Shown: in pieces, positions 1-12,279 of the stretch | Layout: each line of letters starts with the position of its first letter | How positions within the stretch are numbered: the first letter of the stretch is position 1 | Origin: Vanilla planifolia | Lineage: Eukaryota; Streptophyta; Magnoliopsida; Asparagales; Orchidaceae | Direction: 5' to 3' | Assembly: GCA_023846275.1 (NCBI GenBank) | Contig: JAIUJO010000089.1 | Span: 1,132,501-1,196,500 of the forward strand | DNA length: 64,000 bases | Notes under the pieces: generated by a model | The model's database searches: none | The model's input: the letters and a program-made list of their open reading frames with translations, nothing else | What the model was told of the DNA's origin: nothing | Made by a program: the position numbers and the translations under genes

Positions 1-1470
1 CTAGGAGTAGAGAAGAGACCACCTTCAATCAACAAAGCACTTATTTCCTTCTTGGCCAAGATGTGTGAAAGGGAACCCTCTTCCAAAATGTCTCTAAAGG
101 TGGATAAGGGAACTACTATTCTGCTACTTTGACTTTAAATTTTTTCAACTACTGTGATTAAAGAAAGCAAACAAACTCAACTTTTTGTATGCCCAAATAA
201 TCGGGTCACAAAGGTCCACTCGTGCAGTAAAGCCTCACTTTTTCGGATTCACTAAATCTACCATTTGACATCACAAGAAGGTTTAGTATCATAGATTAGA
301 AAGTTAGAATCTCTATAAGCATGTCTAATCAACGAATTTCACAGCCATTCAAAACTAGGGTACAAAAGCTAAGGTACTTGTAGTCCACCACTAAGAACTT
401 CTCGCCATCAGATTAGTTGTGATCAACTTCACCCTAACAACTCGACTTGCATAATACCATGATGTTTAATGTGAATGCCCTTCAAAATTGTGCTGAGGTG
501 CAATTACAACAAGACCCACATATGACATGACCTCAGGCCAGGAAAGACAAAGGACAAAAAGCAATCCCTTCCAACAAGTCAACCTGCGGAGTTGAACACA
601 ACTGTGACTTCGACCAGGTCCTTCTATCAATCTTCTGGCCCTTCCTGAACTCCTTATTTTGTAAACCTCTCACTGGTTGATCTTATTGAACCTTGTGAGA
701 GCCCAACCTGATTCAAAAGTTCTCCAAAAAAGATTCCTAGAATCTTGTCTAGTTAACCAGTGGGGACCCCAAGTGTAATCCTCAAACCTGGATCCCCTCA
801 ATTGTTAAGTGATGTTCTCCTTCTCTTCTCGAAGAAGAGAAGAATGGCGAGTGGTAGGATATCATGTATTACATGAATTACCAACATGTCGATTCAGGAA
901 GTTCCCACTACAAAGAGTGAAACCATAGGACACAAGAGTGCCACATAGGATTGATATGAATTCGAAGAATATGTATACATCATGGCGATGAAGTACATCA
1001 GTGGATGTCATATTTTCTATGTATTCCTCGTGTATATTTTCATAGGGAGGATATAGCCCATGAAGATGCCTTCAGAATCAGCTTTTTCATTAGTATGCTA
1101 AAAGAAAGCACATTCAACAGCTATGTCATGCTTCCAGAAGGCTCCATCAACCATGCACTGAAATGGAGCGAAAAAGAATTTTGCACTGATTCGATGAAGA
1201 TTACTCTATCTCCACAGCTCAAACCAAGCGAGTCGGCACAAGGTCCCCCCCTTTGGGGTATTGGTTTTTGGGAACTTCTTTACGATACTATAATATAGTA
1301 TCAATAATATAAATAGAAGATTCTATTGTAAGAAATAGTTGAATAGAATGAGGTGTGCAAGTACCTTTGTGACCTCGCACTCTTTTTGGTTTGTTTGTTT
1401 TTTATTTTTTGAATCCATTGATGTTAGCATCCTTATGCTAAACACATAATAGGTAAGGAAAGTGTATGCT
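1..1470. other. Unassigned, less AT-rich segment (possibly organelle-derived)
   Basis: This stretch is visibly richer in G and C than the DNA that follows and has the texture of the organelle-derived block at 16-22 kb. It shares with that block the short CCCCAAAGGGG-type motif, on the opposite strand at 1242-1258 and with one change at 1474-1492. A 97-codon open frame runs at 1005-1298 on the plus strand, but I see no family motif in it. I recognise no specific mitochondrial or plastid gene here, so the organellar origin is an inference from composition and motif sharing only. Confidence 0.35.
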
Positions 1471-2517
1471 AATGATCCCCAGAGGGGGACCCAATTGGCA
1501 AACTCAAGAGGGGCTTAGTTTGCTTGCTTTTCTTAGCAAGTAGAGTGAGCACAGAGAATGAGAGATTGGTTGCTGTATCACTTGAGCTAGGATCGCTCCG
1601 CACCTCAATCAATTTATCGCTTGGCTTTGGGCCAGGGGCACTTATGCTTTCCTTAGCAAAAACAGCACAAGGAATATAACGAGGGAAGTACTGGTTTACT
1701 TTACTAGAGAAAAGAAAAATTGTGAATATTTCATTTTCATTAATCACATCAAATTTCACACTTAAATAGCCTAAACACTGTGTAACAAACAGGTCCACTA
1801 TACCACAAAATATGCCAACTGACTAACCCACTAACCCATTAAATACGCCAACTTACTAACCCACTAACCAGCTAAAATATTGCAAATCTGTTTTGAATCA
1901 AACTCTAACACTCCCCCTTGATTCAAACTTCACTACACCTAACTTTAGTCAAAGCATCTGCTGTATGATCTTCAGTCCCAATAAACTAATCATAATTGAA
2001 CTCCTGGAATCTTGCACAAGTTGAATCCTAATAGTAAATGAGGCCGGTCCTTTTGGCAAAGTCACCTTCTTCATCATGTTCATCGGGTTCGACATCCATG
2101 CATCCTATGATGTCATACTTCCTCTTGTAATCCACACCCGCCTCGACCTCGCATTCTCCATCTGTCAGATTAGAATATCGAGGTTCTTCATCTTTAGCAG
2201 CAGCTTCTATTTCATCACCAATGGCATGCTACCCCGGAGTTATTCTGTCCCCATCTGCATGATTCAAAGCTTCCACTTTTTTAGCACATGTCTCGAACCT
2301 TGTCGTTCTCCTCAGGTTTCTCCTCACAGCCTTCTCGAACTGCTTTGTCTTCCTTGGGTTTTATGTTCACGCTGACACTGTCGTGGTCGACGTTGACGCT
2401 TGTTCCCTTACCAGCGTTGACTGTAACTCCTCCTTGCCCACGTTTACATTTATGTAGATGCTGCCATTGCCTATCCCTCTTTGCATGAGAGACTTAAAGA
2501 TCCACTTCATTTCTCTG

Positions 2518-2637
2518 CTTCTTCCTTCTACCATGGCCTGGCTCCTCTACTTCTTCCTTCTGCTATGGCATGCCATAGCCAGGCTCCTCTGCTTGTTCCT
2601 TCTACCATGGCCTGGCTCCTTCGCTTCTTCCTTCTAG
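2518..2637. repeat. Short tandem repeat in the copia 5' leader
   Basis: A ~32-bp unit (CTTCTTCCTTCTACCATGGC and onward) is repeated at 2518-2549, 2550-2591 and 2592-2623, with a partial copy at 2624-2637. The middle unit has ten extra bases, including a second palindrome-like GGCATGCC. It lies between the primer-binding site and the pol 3' remnant, where the untranslated leader or start of gag would be. Confidence 0.8.
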
Positions 2638-2670
2638 AGCAGATGTCGAAACAACAATTAAAAAATGAAA

Positions 2671-2686
2671 CCATGGTCTGATACCA
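2671..2686 (-). other. Primer-binding site (initiator Met tRNA type)
   Basis: The minus strand reads TGGTATCAGACCATGG two bases inside the LTR edge at 2689. TGGTATCAGA is the usual start of a copia PBS complementary to the 3' end of plant initiator Met tRNA. It fixes the orientation of this remnant as minus. Confidence 0.8.
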
Positions 2687-2812
2687 ATTGTTAGGGTTTG
2701 GAAGATAAAACTCGAAGGTGGAAGACGACGAAAAAAAAAGTTGCGTTACCAGGAGAAATAAAAAATAAACTGCAAATTTCATTTTTTATTTTCAATAATC
2801 ACACAAAATATG

Positions 2813-5789
2813 TTGGGCTAATAGCTAGCATTAATACATTGACATTTGAGGTTCAACACTTGGAGAAGTTGTGTTTGGAGTGGAAGGAACTAGAAGATTG
2901 TTTACGAAAGAAATGGAAGAAAATTGAAGAGTTTGACTGTTGCATATCAGAACTTGAGTTTATTTACACTGCATTTCTACGTGCTTACTTTTTTAACTCT
3001 ATTGCACACCATATCCTCATTCAAATGATATATTATTATTATGTGAACTTGATGTGTTATTGAGTTACATCCTTGAGTTCATCCTTTTATTTTTAATAAT
3101 AAACATAAAAGAATTTTATAAAAATACATAAGTGTGATTTTAACCTAGGAAAAAATGATTGAAAATATGAATCACGTTTCTTAAATCAACGAATAGTTTA
3201 AGATTTAAACTAACAAATACTTTGAGAGATTAAAAAATTGACTCTTATTTACTTGTTAAATCAAGAGGATGTTGAATAATTTGGATGCCTAAATAAAATT
3301 TGAAATTAATATTAAAAAATTCTCTTAAAGTAAATAAGCTAACATTCTATTTTATAGTAAAAAATTCTTAACAAAACTAATGCACATGTCTTCAATTGTT
3401 GAAGCTTGTAGAACACTAAAAAATGAATAACTTTTCTTTACATGTAACCTGGTTTCAATGTGAATATGCATGTTAGAATAAAATGTTTAACATTTATTAT
3501 TTGATTCATCAAACACAAAAGTATGCCAACAATTATAATAATTAATCTTTTTAACAAATTTTAAGTCAATTAGAATACAATATACAATAAATAATTTGTT
3601 ACTATACTTGCTAAAAAAACTAAATCAATTTGAAAAGAATTGTGTGAGCTAGACTATTCAATGAAGTGTAATTGGAGCAAAGTGGTTTTCTATAAAAAAT
3701 AAACTACTTCAACAATTTCTTAGAAATTTCTTAAAATTTAAGGGTTATTAATAATTTACAAAATTTAGATTAAGTAACTTTAAGTGATAGTAAAAAATTA
3801 AAAAGAATAGAAATTGAAATAGATCCAAGGAAATAATCATAAATTAAAGGAGAACATTAATTAAGTAATGACATACATATAAGAGAAGTTCATCATTAAC
3901 ATTTGTATATTCCTTTTATAAATAATTTATGTTTTCGTTAATTTTATTAAATATTTTTTATCATTAAAATAGAAATTTTTTTGTGTTATTGACCTCTTGT
4001 CACGGTATTTTGTTTATTGATAATAAACACTAAGTACTTTTAATAAATTTTTGAAGTTAAGTTTTAAATTTTAGATAGATAATATTTGTATTAATGGGAA
4101 AACTTGAAGTGTAGCAAAAGCCAAATCCTATGAAAACCATTTTAGTTTGAGTAACAAACTATCAAAAGATACACTTTGAATTAAATTTTAGGGACTTTAA
4201 TTTTACTTTGATTAAAATGTTAAGCTTGATTGAAATATTTATCACAAGTCACAAAAGTTAAATTTTATTAAAATTAATTTTTAAAAAAATCTTTAGTATT
4301 TAAAAACTTAATTCTTTTTGTTGTTATCTTGAATTCATTTTATCTTTCTATTATATCTTACTATTTATTAAATAACTTTTGTAAAATGCATAATTTAATA
4401 ATAATAATAAATTAAAAAATAAATGCAAATTAAAATAATACAAATTATTAATAAAAGAACCAAAGGTCTTTACGACACCTCAAACAAGCCGGCTATCGTT
4501 ACATGTTCTAGAATGCTAGTTCCAAAACTCCTCGGTCAATTGTGATAGTAAGTACAACTACAAATATTTTTCATGGTCTTATAATGGTCAATACTCTCTT
4601 ATCCACATATATAAATTGTAAATCATCGCTAACGGTATGAGCAATGACCTTTCGAGCAAACCAGGGGCAGTCAATAAAAAATAAGCTGACATTGAGAAAC
4701 ATGTAAGCTTTGTATACAAAACATCTTTATTCACTTTCATAATATGGGACTAAAGTTAGTCATTGTTTTTACACAACATGCTTCTAAATTACAGACTAAG
4801 TAGAACTTTCTAATCATGCAATTTCACCATCAAATGATCTTGATCCCTTCCATCTTTTTTATAAAGCCTAAGAAATGTAGGCAACAGATCAAAATAAATT
4901 TAACAGTTCTGATGAAATTCTTTTTCTAAGCGCTCTCATCAAATCTCATTCGTTCAACATGCAATTTTCTTAAACAAATAGTCTTAGTTTGTTCTAATTG
5001 AGTGACTCATGTGCAGCATCCCTTCTAGTTTTTTTAAGCCTTTAGAATATTTTACTTAAAAATAATTTTTCGATTAAAAAAATAGAAAATACAATAATGC
5101 TTCTTTTTCTTGTTTAATAAAGGCTTTTAGAGATTAGAAAAAGTCTATAAATAAGAGAAGTTTTGAAAAAAATGGTTTGATGAATGTTTATGCAATAAGA
5201 AAAATACTTTTAAGCCATTAGTAGCCCATGATAATTGTCACTACTGTAGCTACTTCGTTTAGTCGTGACATTCTTAACTATAACATTCTTCATAAGTCAG
5301 TTAAGTTTTTAATTTTCTCTATTTCTAATTGATTTATTTAAGATTGTTGCCCCTCTTTAATCATTTCATTAACCACAGGATTTTTGTTATATTGATTTTC
5401 ATTTTATGTCACCAAATCTTTTTCCCCTTTTGTCATTTGATTTTGTTGTAAAGCTGTCATAAATTGTTTCTGTTATGAGGGTCTAACCAATAAGGATTTT
5501 GCTAAATGGTTTTTATAAATTTGTTTTCATAGATTGTTACGGAATTAGATGTAGTTGTTTAAGTAGAATCACCTAAATATCGTTGTTCTACATTTTAGTT
5601 CTTATTAATTTTCCAATTTCATGTTTTTTCATATAAACTATTCTTATTTAAAAAACTAATATTTTTAATATAAACTTAAAACTTTTATAAAATACTTTTA
5701 AAAAAACTATTTGAGTATTTTTGTGAGAAACTTAAATTTTTATTCATAGTTATTCATCCACTTCTTATAGACCTAAACTACATCATATG
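2813..5789. other. AT-rich intergenic DNA, nothing recognised
   Basis: Almost continuous AT-rich sequence without a long open frame, RNA gene or recognisable mobile-element motif. A slightly less AT-rich patch near 4460-4680 shows no motif that I can name. Confidence 0.6.
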
Positions 5790-7860
5790 TCTTTATGTAG
5801 TATTATTTAAAAAGGAAGGGGTGAATTGTTTAGAATAAAAAGTTGTCTTTCTTTTAAAATATTTAAAAGAATTCTTTAATATATTTTTTAATAAAAATAA
5901 GTATGTCTTTAAAAATGAGTTTTAGTATATATTAAATTTATTTTTTTAAAAAATTACTCTATTTTAAAATATGTTGATTTTCTTTTCAAAATAAATTATT
6001 AAAAAAAATATCAAAAAATTTGTATAAATAAAACATGATAGGCAAATAATTTTTCAGTGATTTAGCTTAAAATGAAGCCTTTATCTACCCCTACCAAAAT
6101 ATAACTGAACAAAAATAACTAATATAACTCTTTTGTCGAATGATTGGTAGGTTAAAACTTTACAATAACATAATAATAGAAATTGACTAGTAAGACCTCA
6201 CAACCTAACAAACTTGAAATAAAAAATAATTTAGCATCGCAAAACAAAAATTAATACAAAAAAATTTATGCTTAAAAATATTGAATGAGGTGCAAGTATT
6301 TTAAATAAATTAATTAAAAAAATTAAAAACTTCACTCATTTGAGAAGAAATTGAAGATTACTAGTTTGATATGTGAAGGACAAAGCATATGGATGTGATT
6401 ATGAGCACTGGGTGCTAAAGGCTTTAATGTCGTCACTTGAAAGTTTTTCTTTAAATTTTGTAAAAAATTCATGAATCAATTTTATTCAAGAATTGACATT
6501 TATAAACATTTTAAATTTCAAAAACTACTTACCAAACTTATCAACTAATCATTATGGATAAATTATGAAAATCCAAATGTCTTCAAATAATGTCTAAAAG
6601 AGCCATAACACAAGAACTGCTCGATCTAAAGGCTCCTAGATTATTTGATCATGAAAAAAAACATGATCAAATGGCTTGGATCAAAAAAGCACTATTTGTT
6701 CTGGATTACTTGATCTAAATTGTGATATAATGACAAGATTTTTTTCCCTCATGCATGGATAAAACGAGTGGTGTTCGATTATGAAATTGCATTATCGACC
6801 AATGAATCTAATTCGGTGTTTTTAAAAAGCAAATAAGATTACGATCATTTGATTACATAATTGCATGATTAGATGATAGAATCGCCCTAATAATTTTGAG
6901 TATAGTCATGCAAAATGGTTACACATTTAAGTCCCAAATTGAATTATTATTACTTTATAAGAAGTTTCTTATGCCATATAATAAGTGCATTTTTTGTGCT
7001 TAGTAAACCCCTTGTTCACTCTGAAGTGATTTCCCTTATTGCTAATACACTCATACTTTATTAAATTTGGATTTTGTGGTTATGTATTGAACCAAAATTT
7101 TTTGATGAGTTTTGGTGTTATTTTATAAACCCAACTACACATATTTAGAAGCTATGCTCTAATCGAACACTTTTGATTATTATTAATAATAAGTTTTCTT
7201 TTTTATTATTTTAATTATATTTTTATTTTTAACTAATCAATTATTATAATTATAATACACTTTTTAAAATAAGTTATTGATATAAAAATTCTAATTATAT
7301 TATTAAGAATAAAATAATTCTCTGGATGGTTGACTCTTGAGAAAGATTTTAAAATCCTAATATTGTTTTTAAAATGATTAATTTAAATTAAATTTTGTTA
7401 TTGGTCCTTAAATGAGTGATTTTAACTAAGCGTAACATTCTAATAAAAATAAAATTATAATATCTAAAATTAAATTCAATATATTTCTTAGTTATTTGTT
7501 AATCCAACCAAAATGATCACCACAAAATTTCACCTTTGCTCTTCTTTCTTTTCAATGTTTACCTTGAATAGAGGTATCATCTATCTAAAATTTAAAATTT
7601 ATTTAAGAAAATTCATTAGTAATACTTAGATTTTATGATCATCAAACAAAACATCAGGACAATGGGTCAAGACAACCACCTCTCTTTCGTGATGAAAACA
7701 TAACTTTTAATAAAATTCATTAAAGCATAAATTATTTTTAAAAATAAAAGGCACAACTATTAAAGATAAGCTCCTTCACATGTATACCTGACTAGATTAA
7801 TGTTCTCCTATAATTTATGCCCATTTTAATCTTTCACTTTCTATTCTCCCCCACTTTGTC
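5790..7860. repeat. Diverged direct repeat, copy 1 (possible old LTR)
   Basis: Sequence from about 6060 to 7670 realigns in the same orientation with about 8480-9970. Shared landmarks are the CGATCT(A/G)AAGGCTC block (6622 and 8968), a GAACCAAAATT block (7089 and 9418) and an ATCCTAATA block (7353 and 9686). The left end near 5817 reads AAGGGGTGAATTG, like the end of the better-preserved copia LTR at 40.8 kb. The right end near 7847 is followed by CTCCCCCACTTTGTCATCAC, which reads on the minus strand like the polypurine-tract neighbourhood of copia elements. An LTR is therefore likely, but neither edge is certain and there is no coding sequence. Confidence 0.5.
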
Positions 7861-8269
7861 ATCACTTAAAACGAGTTAATCTATATTTAGTAAATTGTTC
7901 ACAAATTTATAATTTTTTGAAATTATCAACAAACTAATAAATTTATTTAAGTATATTATGTTCAAATAATACCTATATCTATTGATCTAAGACTTGCATA
8001 ATTTTTTTCAAATACATTTAACTCTTTCTTTCTTGCTATTACCAAAATCTGTTATTTATGCTATATTGTGTAATGCATGACTAAATATTTGTTACAATAG
8101 AGTATGCTTATGAAAGATTAAGGTGTAACACCAATCATAATTCATCTACAACTTTTTTGTTTGGAAGAACATTATAAAAACTTAAAGTTTTTGGATTTTT
8201 TTGACTTTTTTATTTCTTTATTTTTATTTTTATTTTCTAAACATAATTTTTCAAATCTTATTTGTAATA

Positions 8270-8313
8270 TGTGTGTGTGTGTGTGTTTGTGCATGTATGT
8301 GCATATGTGTGTT
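8270..8313. repeat. (TG)n microsatellite, interrupted
   Basis: A run of alternating TG continues into imperfect TGTGCATG-type units. It is a low-complexity tract with no adjoining gene. Confidence 0.85.
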
Positions 8314-8479
8314 TATTATTTTAGTTAGAATTAATTGATCAGTGTTGCAATACATAATATTTTATTTTAAGTGTTAGGTTTGGGAACACAAACCATTTTA
8401 GCTCCAACACATTTAGATGTAATTAAGATACTATTATTATTCATATAAAGCATGCCTCCAAAAGAGCTAAATCCTCATA

Positions 8480-9970
8480 ACAAAAAATAGACAAACACTA
8501 CTATGATCATACACCATAATGAACATGGTAATAGAATAAAATAATTCAATGACAAAACGTAAATTAATAAAAAAAATCTTATGCTTGATAAAAGCATATT
8601 GAGAAATAAGTGTTTTAATTAAATCAATTATAATTAAAGAAAATTGAGAACTTAGCTTATTTCAGAATTAAGTAGAGATTATTAATTTTTTATTGAAGCA
8701 TGTTCCATAAGAAAAATGTCAATGAGCAATGAAAACTAAATGTTTGAATATCAAGACTTAAAAAGTTATCTTCAGATTTTGTAAAAACTTTTACCAGCCT
8801 ATCTTGTTCAAGAATTCACATATCTATAAATAATTTTAATGACTAAAAGCACTTGCAAAGTTAACTAAATACTCATTATTATTTAAACTGAAATATCCAC
8901 CATAGTTTTTAATTAATAAATTATAAAAATCTAAACAACTAAAAAGACTCACTATATAGAAGCACTCGATCTGAAGGCTCTTAGACCATTTGATTGTGAA
9001 AACTTCTCAATTGGATGGATAAGATTAAAAGAACTATTTAAAAATTATGATTTCATTTGAATCGATATATTTAAACCATGATTTGACTAATAGATTTAGT
9101 TCTTCCTTGCAAATAAAACATGGATTGTGAGATCTCAAGTTTATGTGATTGTACATGCGAATCTAAAAAAGTTTTTTTAGAAGTGGATGATATTGGAATC
9201 ATTCGATCACATAATTGTAATTTGATAGAAAAAGCACTCCCAAAATTTTCAGTACAACTATAAAAGGATACAAGTTTTTTTAGTTTTACATTGAATAAAT
9301 GATTGATTATTATGGCTTTATTAGATCTTTCTTAAATTGAACATTTTGTATTATTTTTCTTTGTCTACCCCTAACTATGCTCTAGATGTAAGTTATGCTT
9401 GGAATCTTGAGTTATGAATGAACCAAAATTGTTTGAATAGTTTGAGAGTTATTTTATTGACATGGTAAATGTTATTAGTTGTATTCAAGCAGTTTGTTAT
9501 AACTAAGACTTTGCTCTTTTTAGTAATATGTATTTTTATTGTTTTAATTATATCATTATTTTTTTTTACAAATTTATTTTTATAATTAAAATACACTTTC
9601 TGCAAAAATTTTTGGAAAGAGAATTTTCAAAGGTACAATAAGAATAAATGATTCTTGGATGATAAAGATTAAATCAAGATTTTAGAATCCTAATACTTTT
9701 TTAAGGTGATTAATTTTAACAAGGCCAAATTTTTTGTACCTTGTTTCAGTGATTTAAATAAAGCTTAATATCTATTCAAAAAAAATTGGAATAGTTAAAA
9801 CTAAATTTAAAATAAATCCCATTGTTAAATTCAAACCATAAGTGCTCTTCTTTTTTAAATTCTCCTATTAACACAAGCATTAGTTTTCTAAAATTTACAA
9901 ATTCTATTTTAGAAATTCATTAATAATTCTTAGGATTTGTTATTATCAAATAAAGTACCATGACTTGGGT
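8480..9970. repeat. Diverged direct repeat, copy 2
   Basis: Partner of the repeat at about 6060-7670 in the same orientation, with many substitutions and small gaps. If the pair are LTRs of one old minus-strand element, the ~0.6 kb between them is all that is left of the interior. I could not find the primer-binding site expected just left of this copy, so a plain tandem duplication is also possible. Confidence 0.5.
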
Positions 9971-12279
9971 TCAATAACATAATACATTGAACCATCAAAT
10001 ACTTTATGAATTATCATAAAACTATCAACTATCGTTTGATAGTGATAGTTTCCTTTCTATAACACTTTTGGTTCTTTCATAAAAAAAGCATCATATAATC
10101 ATAAAACTTGTTCCTTCTCCTTCCTTAAAGGCACCTTCATAATTACCTAATTTTTCTCCCTCTTCCTAGCCTTTGTAATAGTTTTTCATTTCAGTCCTAA
10201 CTATAATATATTTGTTATTAGTTGCTTTCCTTTCATAATTCTCCTCATTTAGTACATAATTTTTATTATATTAGATATCCATTGTTACCAAAACCTTATA
10301 AAGATTACAATTTCCTACACATTTTATTGAAAATGACTTCTAAAAGTTTTTCAAGAAATTCCATAAAAATGCTACTCCAAGTGTTGTTTATTTAAGTAAA
10401 TAATTCATATATTTCTAAAATCATTTGGCACTTTTATTATTTTGTCCTTAAAAATTTCCTTAGAAATAAATTAATATTTTTAAAAGGTTGTGGTATTTTG
10501 AATGGCATATCCATTTCAATTTGAAGAAAAATTATTATTTAGTGTTCATTTTCATTTGTTCTATCATATTTGACTTCTCATTTATATTGTTAGTTCTTTC
10601 AAATAGTAGTCTTTGTGATATCATAAAAAAATACATATGAAAATTTCATTTAATCACATTCAAAATAAATGTCAAATACACTTACATTTATTCAACAAAT
10701 ATTAAAAAAAATTTGAAGTCTATTGAATGTTTTGTAAACTTCCTGTCATATAAGGGTTTAATCATTAAAGTTCAAACAATATTGGGATGCCTCCAAATAA
10801 ACTCTTCCTCTACTTCCCAAGTACCTACTAGTTACTATGACTTATCCATTATAGATTCAACATGGCATGCTCCCCTTCTTTTTTTTTTTAATTCCCATGT
10901 TATGAACCCAATTGGCCTTTCCTTATAAAATAATCAAGGATGCACAATCATGCTACTTTGATCATGTTTAAATATATAAGTAGTATTAGCGACAAATTTT
11001 ACTAAACTAAAAGAAAAAAAATACTATGCTCCCTCACTAATGATAATGACAAAACTATATTGTAAGTAATGTAACAATTTATTTCAATAATTTATAAAAG
11101 AACAAAATTCCTTATATTTAGTTATCCTCATTTTCCAAACATTATAATGCATTTTATTGGGCTTGCCTATAACAATACATGATCCTCTTCCTAACCATCT
11201 ACTTTCTTTATTTTCTTATCTAAAGTTCAATGGAATAAACCATTTCTTTATTAATTCTTGCTTCGTTTGAGTGGTTCTTCTTAATAGTTTGTAAAATCAT
11301 ATCTATATCAAGAAGGGTACTATTAAATTGTTAATATCAGCATAATGATAATATCACAATATGTTATATAAAACATTATAAGGTGTCATATCTATGCTAG
11401 ATAAAAATTATTATTGTAAGCAAATTAATTAAATGTAAAATACTTATCCTAATTACATAAGAAACCTAATTTTCAAGGACTAAACATTTTCTTAATTGTT
11501 TTAAATATTCTTTTTCATTGACTTCTATTTTAGCCTAAAATGTTGTGTTAAACATTAGTTTCTTATAATATGCTTTGCACAACCTTTTAAAAAAGTATCA
11601 TGTAAGTTTGGAATGCTTATTTAATATAATAGTTCTTGCCCTATTGCATGAGCCCCACTATTTTGTCAACATATATCTGACCTATTTCTTTTTACAAAAA
11701 AATATTCTATTAATAAGTAAAATATTGATATTTATTATAGAAAACCTCATTTTTAATTAATTCTAATTTAATGTCTCTACCCAAAAATATTTGACTTTTA
11801 ATCTTCCTCACATCGACAAGCTAGCTTATGATAATAACTTCGTACTATCAATATGCCGTAATGACAAATGTAGTAAAGTTAACTCTATTTGACATGGATA
11901 TAGCAAATATCATTAAATTATACTAAGCTTCCTCTATTTTATATATCTAACAATTTTTATCTCCTTATTAAAACATTAGTAGCTACTTTTATTTTTTCTT
12001 TGGCGATATACAAATTCAAAATCAGAATGCCATAATAATTAAGCCACTCTGATAATCAGAATGTCTAAATAGAATTATTATGAAACTAATTATGAATAAC
12101 ATAATATACGTACTTTTCAATAAAAAGAAACCAAAATATGAAAACTTAGGCATATTTGATAGTAGAGTTACATTAATAAGTAGATAGGAATTGGAGATTA
12201 GAAACAAAGAAATGGAGGTTATTTCTTCATAATATTCATCAAATAGATAAACCCATAACCTATTTAATAAGGAAACTTA
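9971..12279. other. AT-rich intergenic DNA, nothing firm
   Basis: Short open frames occur here (for example 10713-10928 and 11575-11760) but none shows a family motif. Some stretches may be decayed copia sequence leading into the pol remnant at 12.28 kb. I cannot support a boundary. Confidence 0.5.

Larger units (their letters stand above)
1680..2812 (-). mobile_element. Internally deleted Ty1/copia remnant with short LTRs
   Basis: Minus-strand remnant of a copia retrotransposon. Its 3' LTR ends at 1910 in ...CTCTAACA, next to a polypurine tract (AAGGGGGAG on the minus strand, 1911-1919). About 30 bases further in, the minus strand reads a copia RNase H tail (DHTADALTKV). The 5' LTR begins with TG at 2689, and a primer-binding site lies directly inside it. 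Both LTRs match parts of the 254-bp solo LTR at 17206-17459. The 3' copy is blurred beyond about 1680 and the 5' copy breaks off near 2812. Only ~0.8 kb of interior remains and nearly all of gag-pol is absent. The outer edges are lost, so no target duplication can be read. Confidence 0.75.

Noticed and set aside
1005-1298. 97-codon frame near the window start as a gene
   Set aside because: No recognisable motif, no promoter or neighbouring exon, and it overlaps the recurrent CCCCAAAGGGG-type motif. Kept only as part of the unassigned segment.
2521-2640. Tandem repeats in the copia leader as a CRISPR-like array
   Set aside because: Units abut without unique spacers, vary in length, and sit inside a plant retroelement. 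It is a simple tandem repeat.
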